Shown in pieces: positions 15,727 through 23,023 of a DNA stretch of 64,000 nucleotides. Origin of the DNA: Novosphingobium sp. SG707 (lineage in GTDB: Bacteria; Pseudomonadota; Alphaproteobacteria; Sphingomonadales; Sphingomonadaceae); contig NZ_JAAZQL010000001.1 of NCBI RefSeq assembly GCF_012275515.1, positions 124,001-188,000 of the forward strand, given 5' to 3'. A program made the translations under genes and the position numbers. Numbering within the stretch: the stretch's first letter is position 1; every line of letters starts with the position of its first letter. The notes beneath the pieces were generated by a model. The model worked only from the letters and a program-made list of their open reading frames with translations, did no database searches and was not told the origin of the DNA.

Positions 15727-17283
15727 ATGCATCCACATTCAAAACAACCCAACCGGCTTGCCCGCCTTTTTCGGCACGGCTGCATTGCACTGGCCTTGAC
15801 CAGTCCGCTTGCCGCAGGCGCAGAGCCGTCGACCATGGCGCTGCCCATGCCCAGCGCGATCCGGGTGCCTGATGACGGCATGCTGCCCTTGTCATCGGCG
15901 CGGCGGGCGGGCACCGAATATGCCGATCTGCAAAGCGCCGGTTATGTCGAGGAGGAATATTACCTTTCCGGCGTGGCGCCCGCCATTTCGGCGCAGGGCC
16001 AAATTCTGGCTCAGGCGCCCTATGTCACCCGCTTTCTGATCCGCAAACCTGTGGACCCGAAGCATTTCAACGGCACGGTCATCATCGAGCCCTTCAGTTG
16101 GTTTGGCGAGCGCGCCGCCGGATGGATCCTGACAAGGGACTATCTTCTGCGGCGTGGTTTTGCCTTTGTCGGCTATACGCTCAACATCAACACCCCGGTC
16201 AGCGATCCCAAATTTCCGCCCCCGCCCCCCGGCACCACGGACGAGAGCAAGAGCCAATATGGCGCCATCGTCAATTTCGATTTCATGCGCCGGTTTGACT
16301 ATGCCCGCTATGCTCCGCTGGGCAGCTATTACGATCCTCAGCGTTTTCAACGGGGCGGTCTGCCCGATCCGTTCCTGCCTCAGGCGCAGGGGATCGGCGC
16401 CGAACTGGCCATGCTGCTGAAAACCAATCGCCCCGGCGGGCCGACTGCGGGGCTGGATGTCCGGCGCGTCTATGTCAACAGTTGGGCGGTTCAGGCACAG
16501 GTCTGGTTTGATTATCTCGATCAGGGAAGGCACCAGCAATGGCGGATGCCGGATGGGCGCCCGCTGATCGACGCCTATATGACGGGCAAGTTCTCCTATG
16601 GAGAAGTGGCGGGCGCGGCCCTGCGCCTGCCGACCCGCCTGCCGCCCGATGTGCCCTTTATAACCGTCTACAGCCAATCGGAAACCGTCCACGATGCGAT
16701 GGAGCATATCGCCCTGCCCTCGGACAGCGACACGCCGATGCTGCGCTATTACGAGGTCATGGGAACCTCGCATCTGCGCGCCGCCGATCTGGGCACGGGC
16801 GAGATCGAGCCATGGCCCAACCGGCGCGGCAAACCCGATGATCCGCGCTGTCAGTTCATCTATGATGAACCCGCAGAATTGCCCTTCTCGGCCTTGCTGG
16901 ATGCAATGGACCTATGGGTGCGCGAACATCGCCCGATGCCGCGCGCGCCGCGCGTGCCCCGCACGGCCGATGGGGTTGTGCGCGATATGCGGAGCGGCAA
17001 CCCGACGGGCGGCGTCCGGCCACCCTGGATCACCGTGCCCGCTGCGGAATATTGGACCGATTTCGAAACCGGCTGCGGCGTCGTCTATGACTCGAAACGG
17101 CCCTACTCCGCCGCGCGGTTGAGAAAGCTCTACGGCACCTATGCAAACTATGCGCGCCGTTTTGCCGCCGCGACACGAAATGCCGTGCGCGCCGGTGTGA
17201 TCCTGCCCGAAGATGCCCCGCACCTCTCCCCGGTGGCAAAGCCGCAAGACTTTGAGCGGAACCGCCCCACACCCTCCCCCTGA
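15727..17283 (+). CDS. secreted alpha/beta-hydrolase-domain protein
   Basis: A 518-residue exported protein resembling the large alpha/beta-hydrolase domain family (Abhydrolase_10 type). The signal peptide ends LAAGA. Landmarks are NGTVIIEPFSWFGERAAGW, FVGYTLNINTP, VYVNSWAVQAQVWFDYL and VMGTSHLRAADLG, where the His may be catalytic. The nucleophile elbow, normally G-x-S-Q-S, appears as NSWAVQ, so I cannot find a nucleophilic Ser. It may be inactive or use another residue. It probably starts at the ATG at 15727, although the RBS is weak. A repeat operator lies upstream. The hydrolase fold is likely; the activity is doubtful. Confidence 0.75.
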   Translation: MHPHSKQPNRLARLFRHGCIALALTSPLAAGAEPSTMALPMPSAIRVPDDGMLPLSSARRAGTEYADLQSAGYVEEEYYLSGVAPAISAQGQILAQAPYVTRFLIRKPVDPKHFNGTVIIEPFSWFGERAAGWILTRDYLLRRGFAFVGYTLNINTPVSDPKFPPPPPGTTDESKSQYGAIVNFDFMRRFDYARYAPLGSYYDPQRFQRGGLPDPFLPQAQGIGAELAMLLKTNRPGGPTAGLDVRRVYVNSWAVQAQVWFDYLDQGRHQQWRMPDGRPLIDAYMTGKFSYGEVAGAALRLPTRLPPDVPFITVYSQSETVHDAMEHIALPSDSDTPMLRYYEVMGTSHLRAADLGTGEIEPWPNRRGKPDDPRCQFIYDEPAELPFSALLDAMDLWVREHRPMPRAPRVPRTADGVVRDMRSGNPTGGVRPPWITVPAAEYWTDFETGCGVVYDSKRPYSAARLRKLYGTYANYARRFAAATRNAVRAGVILPEDAPHLSPVAKPQDFERNRPTPSP

Positions 17284-17345
17284 TCCCGCGCATCCCGCAC
17301 AGAACGGCGCTTCGGCGCCGTTTCACCGCGACCTGTTCCCGTATT

Positions 17346-17362
17346 GCAACGGTTTCAAACGT
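17346..17362 (+). promoter_or_regulatory. weaker member of the GNAACGGT operator set
   Basis: GCAACGGTTTC (17346-17356) matches the first half-site and spacer of the 12092 element. The second half is degenerate (AAACGT). It points to the DUF6644/DUF6152 operon whose first ATG is at 17444. Confidence 0.4.
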
Positions 17363-17443
17363 CCCCTGCCGCGCCCGGCCCGCTAATCCCACAGGCCATT
17401 TCCCATCAAAATACAAGAAAGCCAATCAGGGGAGACCTGGCCG

Positions 17444-17908
17444 ATGTTTGTCCAATCGTTTGGCGACTGGCTCTATGCCACGCCGATTTCCAGCACCTTC
17501 CGCGTGACGACGTGGATCATTCCCACGGTGCAGAGCATCCATATTCTGGCCATTGCGGTAGTCGTTGGTTCGGCGCTGGTATCTGAATTGCGCCTTGCCT
17601 CCGTTCTGGCCAATGATGAACCGGCGGGCAATGTGGTTCGCCGCTATCTGCCGTGGCTGTGGCGCGCGCTGGTCGTGCTGTTGCTCAGTGGTGTCGTGCT
17701 GATCGTGGCCGAACCGGCCCGCACGCTGGGCAATACGGTGTTTTGGGCCAAGATGGCTCTGGTACTTTTCGCCTTTGCGGCAACGGTCCTGCTGCGCCGC
17801 CCGCTGCTGCGCGAAGATGCCCCGCCCGCGGCCAAGGCCATTTCATGGCTCCTGCTGGCGGTGTGGATTGCGGTGATCTTCTGCGGCCGCTTCATCGCCT
17901 ATACCTGA
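17444..17908 (+). CDS. DUF6644-type inner-membrane protein, subtype A
   Basis: A 154-residue protein with four predicted membrane helices (about 25-50, 65-88, 97-113, 132-150). A conserved His sits in the first helix (VQSIHILAIA), a VAEPART turn follows helix 2, and the protein ends CGRFIAYT. Of the four DUF6644 proteins here, this one and that at 54514 share the EP-x-R turn and lack the second helix His, so I call them subtype A. GGGGAG precedes the ATG. Subtype B follows 51 bp downstream. The helix His could bind heme as in b-type cytochromes (inference). Function is otherwise unknown. Confidence 0.8.
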   Translation: MFVQSFGDWLYATPISSTFRVTTWIIPTVQSIHILAIAVVVGSALVSELRLASVLANDEPAGNVVRRYLPWLWRALVVLLLSGVVLIVAEPARTLGNTVFWAKMALVLFAFAATVLLRRPLLREDAPPAAKAISWLLLAVWIAVIFCGRFIAYT

Positions 17909-17959
17909 CGGCCCCGCGCCGCCCACATCCTGCACAACAATATCGGGGGAGCCTTCACC

Positions 17960-18463
17960 ATGACCCTGCAAACCACGCTTCAGCAGATTTACGATCTGCC
18001 GCTTTCGAATGCCATTCGTGAAAACGTCAATGCCTTTCCGCTGCTGGAATCGCTGCATGTGCTGGCCATCACGCTGGTCTTTGGCACCATTCTCATCGTC
18101 GATCTGCGGCTGGTCGGCTATGCCTCGCATCGGCGCAGCACAAACCGGCTGATTACCGAGTTGCTGCCCTTTACCTGGGTCGCCTTTGGGCTGGCGATTA
18201 TTTCGGGCGGGCTGCTGTTCGCCTCGAATGCGATGGCCTATGCGGCCAATACCGAATTTCGCCTCAAGCTGCTGATGATTGCGGCCGCCGGGATCAACAT
18301 GGCGATTTTCCATGTCTCGACCCAGCGCACGATCGACCAATGGGACGAAGACGCCACCCCGCCCTTTGCCGCCCGCGCGGCCGGTGTTCTCTCGCTGCTG
18401 CTGTGGACGGCGGTGATCTTCCTGGGTCGCTGGATCGGCTTCACGCTCGACGTGCTGTTCTGA
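17960..18463 (+). CDS. DUF6644-type inner-membrane protein, subtype B
   Basis: A 167-residue protein with four predicted helices. It has the shared first-helix His (LESLHVLAITLVFG), a conserved VDLRL after it, LPFTWVAFGLAI, a second His in helix 3 (NMAIFHVS) and the end signature LGRWIGFT. The second His and VDLRL are shared with the protein at 53998 and define subtype B. GGGGGAG lies upstream. It is the second of three genes in the operon (A, B, DUF6152). One A and one B in each locus suggests a heterodimer, and the two His residues are candidate heme ligands (inference). Confidence 0.8.
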   Translation: MTLQTTLQQIYDLPLSNAIRENVNAFPLLESLHVLAITLVFGTILIVDLRLVGYASHRRSTNRLITELLPFTWVAFGLAIISGGLLFASNAMAYAANTEFRLKLLMIAAAGINMAIFHVSTQRTIDQWDEDATPPFAARAAGVLSLLLWTAVIFLGRWIGFTLDVLF

Positions 18464-18490
18464 CGTCTTTTCCAAAGGAAACCTCGCCCC

Positions 18491-18853
18491 ATGACTAAGA
18501 AGCTTTGTTCCGCAATTCTTTGGGCAACCGCGATGATCGCGGCCCAACCCGCTGCGGCGCACCATTCCTTTGCCATGTTTGACCAGACCAAACAGGTTGA
18601 ACTGGACGGAATGCTGGTCACCAAATTCACCTGGACCAATCCCCACGCTTTCGTGATGGTTCAGTCCGGACAGACAACCTATGCTCTGGAATGCAGCAGC
18701 CCAAACCTGATGACCCATGCGGGCTGGAATTATCAAACATTGAAAGCAGGCGACAAGGTCGACATCGTTTTCTACCCGCTGCGCAACGGCAAACCGGGAG
18801 GAATGCTCAAGACCGTCAAACTGGCCGATGGCAAAGTGTTGAGCGGCTGGTAA
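18491..18853 (+). CDS. DUF6152 family periplasmic protein, copy 2
   Basis: A 120-residue exported protein. The signal peptide ends QPAAA directly before HHSFAMFDQTK, so the mature N terminus would be His-His. TNPHAF supplies the third conserved His, and YALECSS and the terminal SGW match copy 1 at 12258. AAGGAAA precedes the ATG. It is the last gene of the DUF6644 A-B operon, 27 bp after subtype B. Its stop ends one base before that of the opposing AraC gene, so no intergenic terminator is possible. The family call is firm and the function unknown. Confidence 0.88.
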   Translation: MTKKLCSAILWATAMIAAQPAAAHHSFAMFDQTKQVELDGMLVTKFTWTNPHAFVMVQSGQTTYALECSSPNLMTHAGWNYQTLKAGDKVDIVFYPLRNGKPGGMLKTVKLADGKVLSGW

Positions 18854-18854
18854 A

Positions 18855-19922
18855 TCAACCATCCTTGCGCAGGAAGCGGCCGGGGGAAACCCCGGTCCAT
18901 TCCTTGAAAGCGCGGGAAAAGGCGGCTGTGTCGGCATAGCCAAGCTGCTCGGCCGCAACCGTCAGCGAAATGCCCGTCTTGGACAGCAATGTCTGCGCGC
19001 GCTCCTGCCGCGCCTGCTGCAAAAGGTCGCGGAAAGATGTGTCCTCTTCGGCCAACCGCCGACGAAGCGAACGTTCCGACAGTTTCATCTCAGCCGCCAC
19101 CGACGCGCAATCGACATGCGTGCGCCCAAGCCAACGCCCTATGATATCGCGGGTCAGCGTCACAAAACTCTCCGCCGGTGTCGCCTCCGGCCCCATCAGC
19201 GAGAGGAGATGCCATTCCAGAATATTGCGCAGCTTGCGGTCTTCGGAAGGGATCGCGCTGGGCAAAGGCTTGTCGAGGTCCTCGTTGCGCAGGACGAGCG
19301 CATTGGCCACCTGATTGCCGATGGCGGGCGCACGGAAAAACTGATGCAAGGCGTCGGTTCGCCCGGCGATGGCATGTTCGAAATGAACGGCCACCGGCGC
19401 CCAGCGCGTCGAGGTCAACTGACGGATCAGCGCGACATAGCTGGCTATGGCAAATTCCGCATCCTGCACCCGTGGCCAGATCGAGGGATCCTCGATGCGA
19501 TAGCTGTAGATCGTGGTCTCGCCCTCGCGCCGGCTGTCAAACAGAGTCCGACTTTGCAAACGCGATTGAAACAGAACCAGATAATCCAGCGCCCCGCGCA
19601 GCGACCCGGCCGCGCGCAGCAGAGCATAGAACGGGCCCAGATCCGCAAGGCTGAACGTAGCCCCCATCGAGAGCCCCAGCATGGGCCGCTGAAACTTCTG
19701 CGCCGCGGCCTCCAGCAGCCCGATATAGCGGTGCAAAGGCACGAAATCATACGGTGTTTCAAGCTGCTCCCGAAACATGCCGTAATCGCGCAGCAAGGGG
19801 TCGATACGCTTGCCCACATCCTCCAGCGCAGAAAACAGCGCCACCAGAAACAACATGCGGATCGTGGCCTGACTACCCCTGAAAGGAGGCGCGGCGGGTT
19901 CGGGGGGAGCAATGTCGGGCAT
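18855..19922 (-). CDS. AraC-family transcriptional regulator
   Basis: A 355-residue regulator of the OruR/ArgR-like AraC group. It has a long N-terminal sensing domain and a C-terminal pair of helix-turn-helix motifs: VDCASVAAEMKLSERSLRRRL and then LTVAAEQLGYADTAAFSRAFK with WTGVSPGRFL. It is divergent from the amine-oxidation cluster at 20046, with 123 bp between, and is its likely local regulator (inference). The region before the ATG at 19922 is pyrimidine-rich on the coding strand and shows no clear RBS, so the start is the least certain part. Confidence 0.88.
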   Translation of the reverse strand: MPDIAPPEPAAPPFRGSQATIRMLFLVALFSALEDVGKRIDPLLRDYGMFREQLETPYDFVPLHRYIGLLEAAAQKFQRPMLGLSMGATFSLADLGPFYALLRAAGSLRGALDYLVLFQSRLQSRTLFDSRREGETTIYSYRIEDPSIWPRVQDAEFAIASYVALIRQLTSTRWAPVAVHFEHAIAGRTDALHQFFRAPAIGNQVANALVLRNEDLDKPLPSAIPSEDRKLRNILEWHLLSLMGPEATPAESFVTLTRDIIGRWLGRTHVDCASVAAEMKLSERSLRRRLAEEDTSFRDLLQQARQERAQTLLSKTGISLTVAAEQLGYADTAAFSRAFKEWTGVSPGRFLRKDG

Positions 19923-20045
19923 AAGGAAAAGAAAGGATGTGGCCGAATCTGCAAAACGTCAATCCCCGCCTGCAATTTACCGCGCCCACCCTGTTGGGCC
20001 ACTTGATGGCCGACGAATACACCTGACGGAATATGGGGAGTGCCT

Positions 20046-21218
20046 GTGTCTGACCCGATGATCTGCGAAATGGAGGCCGCTTCTGCAAAGCTGCCCAGGA
20101 TCGACTTCCTCTATCTTTCCGAACCCGACATGATCCGTGCGGGGGTGACCGACATAGCCGCCTGCGTCGACACGATGGAAGAGATGTTCGCCCTGCTGCA
20201 CCATGGCGATTACCGCATGGCGGGCGGCAATAACAACCAGCATGGCGCCATCATCGTTTTTCCCGAAGCCTCGCCCTTTCCCGCCATGCCCAAGCCCACG
20301 ACCGACCGCCGCTTCATGGCCATGCCCGCCTATCTGGGCGGCCGCTTTCGCACGGCGGGCATGAAATGGTATGGTTCAAACATCGACAATCGCGACAAGG
20401 GCCTGCCGCGTTCGATTCTGACCTTCGTGCTCAACGATGCCGATACCGGGGCGCCGCTGGCCTATATGTCGGCCAATCTGCTTTCCGCCTATCGCACGGG
20501 CGCCATTCCGGGCGTGGGCGCGCGCCATCTGGCCCGCAAGGATTCGCGCGTGGTCGGCATCGTCGGCCCCGGCGTCATGGCGCGCACCTCGCTCGAAGCC
20601 TTCATGGCCACATGCCCCGCATTGGATACCGTGAAAATCAAGGGGCGCGGACAGGCCAATGTCGATGCCTTCTGCGCATGGGTCGCCCAGACCTTCCCCC
20701 AGCTCCATGTCCGCGTGGTGGGCAGCGACGAAGAAGCGGTGCGTGACAGCGATATTGCCACTTTCTGCGCCTCGGTGCCCACGGGTGATCCGGCCATCTA
20801 TCCCACGGTCCGGCGTGAATGGGTGCGCCCCGGCACTTTCCTTTCCATGCCCGCGCCTTGCAACATCGATGCGGCCATGGAGGGCGATGACATCCGCAAG
20901 GTGCTCGATTTCACCGGCCTGTATGAAGCCTATCGCGAGGAAATGCCCAAACCGGTCCACCGCTTTATCCCGGCCATCGGGGTGCGCTGGTTCGATCTGG
21001 TCGATGAAGGGCGCCTTGCCGCCGCTTCGCTCGAAGATCTGAGCGCCATTGTCGCAGGCGCGGCGCCCGGCAGGACCAGCGATGACGACATTATCATGCT
21101 CTCGATCGGCGGCATGGCCGTCGAAGACGTCGCCTGGGGCACGCAGGTCTATCGCCGCGCCATGGCCCAGGGGATCGGTACAAGGCTGAACCTGTGGGAG
21201 CAGCCCGCGCTCAAATAA
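20046..21218 (+). CDS. ornithine cyclodeaminase/mu-crystallin family protein (tyramine oxidase subunit B-like)
   Basis: A 390-residue protein of the ornithine cyclodeaminase/mu-crystallin family with a Rossmann NAD site (VVGIVGPGVMAR) and SAYRTGAIPGVGARHLA. Longer members with this organisation are often annotated tyramine oxidase subunit B. GGGGAG at 20035-20040 fits the GTG at 20046, not the upstream GTG at 20040. It heads a cluster with RidA and an FAD amine oxidoreductase on the same strand, plus ALDH and an APC permease on the other. This fits uptake and oxidative deamination of an amine or amino acid, with imine/aldehyde clean-up. The exact substrate is not visible. Confidence 0.82.
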   Translation: MSDPMICEMEAASAKLPRIDFLYLSEPDMIRAGVTDIAACVDTMEEMFALLHHGDYRMAGGNNNQHGAIIVFPEASPFPAMPKPTTDRRFMAMPAYLGGRFRTAGMKWYGSNIDNRDKGLPRSILTFVLNDADTGAPLAYMSANLLSAYRTGAIPGVGARHLARKDSRVVGIVGPGVMARTSLEAFMATCPALDTVKIKGRGQANVDAFCAWVAQTFPQLHVRVVGSDEEAVRDSDIATFCASVPTGDPAIYPTVRREWVRPGTFLSMPAPCNIDAAMEGDDIRKVLDFTGLYEAYREEMPKPVHRFIPAIGVRWFDLVDEGRLAAASLEDLSAIVAGAAPGRTSDDDIIMLSIGGMAVEDVAWGTQVYRRAMAQGIGTRLNLWEQPALK

Positions 21219-21254
21219 TCTTTTCCCTATAAACTTTTATCAGGCGAGATTTTC

Positions 21255-21677
21255 ATGCTCGAAGTCATCAAAGTCAAAACCGGCAACAAATTCGAGGAAC
21301 ATGGCAGCTATTCGCGCCTCGTCGCGGTGGGTGATCTGATCTTTGTGTCCAATACGGCCGGGCGAAATCCCAGAACCAAGGAAATCCCCGCCAACCTTGC
21401 CGAGCAGACCAATCAGGTGCTCGACAATATCAGCGCCGCGCTGGCCGCAGTGGACGCCTGTCTGGAAGATGTCGTGGCCGCGCGCGTCTTTGTCCAGTTC
21501 GCCCAAGATGTCCTGACCGTGATGGATGCCTATGGCCAACGGATGCGCGGCATCAACCCCACGCTGACCATGACCAGTCCGCCGCTCGGCTCGCCCGAAT
21601 ATAAGGTCGAAATCGAGGTGACCGTCTGGCGCGGGGCGTCCAAGGCCCCGGTCCGCGAAATGCAGATCACGCTTTGA
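21255..21677 (+). CDS. RidA/YjgF family enamine/imine deaminase
   Basis: A 140-residue RidA-family protein: GDLIFVSNTAGRNP near residue 28, EQTNQVLDNISAAL, and VEIEVTVW near the end. RidA proteins hydrolyse reactive enamines/imines made by PLP or FAD enzymes. Its place between a cyclodeaminase-like gene and an FAD oxidoreductase fits clean-up of the oxidation product. Its stop overlaps the TTG start of the oxidoreductase by 4 bp. Confidence 0.88.
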   Translation: MLEVIKVKTGNKFEEHGSYSRLVAVGDLIFVSNTAGRNPRTKEIPANLAEQTNQVLDNISAALAAVDACLEDVVAARVFVQFAQDVLTVMDAYGQRMRGINPTLTMTSPPLGSPEYKVEIEVTVWRGASKAPVREMQITL

Positions 21678-22984
21678 CGGACCCGGTCAACATGGCGCCC
21701 CGGATCGCACCGGTCGCAACCTCGCTGGACCATCCGGCGCGAACCGCGGTGGTGGTCATTGGCGGCGGGATCGTGGGCCTGTCCACCGCGCTCAGCTTGG
21801 CCGAACGCGGCGTTCCGGTGGTGGTGCTGGAAAAGGGGCGGATCGCGGGCGAGCAATCCTCGCGCAATCTGGGCTGGGTGCGCAAGGTGATGCGCTCTGT
21901 GCCCGATCTGCCGATGGCCATCGCGGCCGAGCGGATGTGGCAGGACATGCCCCGCCGCGTGGGCGAGGATTGCGGCTTTCGCCAAGCCGGGATCACCTAT
22001 GTCGCCCGCACGCAAGAGGAGTTGGGCGGCCATGAGGCGTGGCTGGAAAGCGTTCGCGGCGCGGGGCTGGACAGCCGTATGCTGACCGGCGCCGAGGTGG
22101 ACAGGCTCATTCCCGGCAGCACCGGCACGTGGGCGGGCGGGATCACCACACCATCGGATGCCCGCGCCGAACCGACACTGGCCTCCAGCGCGATTGCGAG
22201 AGCCGCGATGGCCAAAGGCGCGGTGATCGTTGAAAACTGCGCCGTGCGCACGCTGGTCACCACCGGCGGCGCGGTCAGCGGGGTGATGACCGAACGCGGC
22301 GAAATCCGTTGTCAGCATGTCGTGCTGGCCGGAGGCGTGTGGTCGCGCCGTTTTCTGGCCAATCATGGCCAGCGCTTGCTGACCCTGCCGCTGGTCGCCT
22401 CGGTGCTGCGCACCGAACCGATGGAGGGGCCGACCGAAAGCGCGGTCGGCGGGGCCGATTTTTCGTTTCGCAAAAGGCTCGACGGCGGCTTCACGATCAC
22501 CCAGCGCGGCGCGCTCTTTGCCCCGCTGACGCTGGATCATTTGTTGATCGGGATGAAATATCTGCCCACGCTGATCGCGCAGTGGAAGAATTTACGCGTC
22601 TCGCTGGGGCGCGAATTTCTGGATGATCTGGCCCTGCCCCGCCGGTGGAATGCGGCGCGGGTCTCGCCTTTCGAACGGCTGCGCACCATCGACCCGCCCG
22701 TCAATCAGAGCCTGAATGATGAGGCGATGCGCAATCTGATCGCGGCATGGCCGATCTTTGCCAAGGCGCGCGTGGCGCAGGCATGGGGCGGGATGATCGA
22801 CGTAACGCCCGATTCCATGCCCGTTATCGGCCCGGTGGATCGGCTGCCCAATCTGACGCTGGCCACCGGCTTTTCCGGGCATGGCTTTGGCACAGGGCCT
22901 GCGGCCGGACAGTTGGCCGCCGATCTGGCCTTGGGCGAGCGCCCCTTTATCGACCCGTATCCCTATCGCCTCAACCGCTTCTAA
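21674..22984 (+). CDS. FAD-dependent amine/D-amino-acid oxidoreductase (DAO family)
   Basis: A 436-residue DAO-family flavoprotein. The dinucleotide fold VVVIGGGIVGLSTALSLAER is at about residues 26-45, followed by VVVLEKGRIAGEQSSRNLGW, which resembles gamma-glutamylputrescine and glycine oxidases. The C-terminal FAD site includes TGFSGHGFGTGPAAG. The start is taken as TTG at 21674, overlapping the RidA stop (TTGA); an ATG at 21692 is the alternative and would remove six residues. It probably oxidises a C-N bond and passes the imine to RidA. A membrane or soluble electron acceptor cannot be chosen from sequence. Confidence 0.88.
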   Translation: MTDPVNMAPRIAPVATSLDHPARTAVVVIGGGIVGLSTALSLAERGVPVVVLEKGRIAGEQSSRNLGWVRKVMRSVPDLPMAIAAERMWQDMPRRVGEDCGFRQAGITYVARTQEELGGHEAWLESVRGAGLDSRMLTGAEVDRLIPGSTGTWAGGITTPSDARAEPTLASSAIARAAMAKGAVIVENCAVRTLVTTGGAVSGVMTERGEIRCQHVVLAGGVWSRRFLANHGQRLLTLPLVASVLRTEPMEGPTESAVGGADFSFRKRLDGGFTITQRGALFAPLTLDHLLIGMKYLPTLIAQWKNLRVSLGREFLDDLALPRRWNAARVSPFERLRTIDPPVNQSLNDEAMRNLIAAWPIFAKARVAQAWGGMIDVTPDSMPVIGPVDRLPNLTLATGFSGHGFGTGPAAGQLAADLALGERPFIDPYPYRLNRF

Positions 22985-22989
22985 ATCCC

Positions 22990-23015
22990 AGGCCCGATGC
23001 CCCCGCATCGGGCCT
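22990..23015. terminator. hairpin between convergent oxidoreductase and ALDH genes
   Basis: AGGCCCGATGC (22990-23000) pairs perfectly with GCATCGGGCCT (23005-23015) around a CCCC loop. No U-tract is evident. It is the only structure in the 39-bp gap between converging genes. Confidence 0.55.
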
Positions 23016-23023
23016 GTCCTCGA

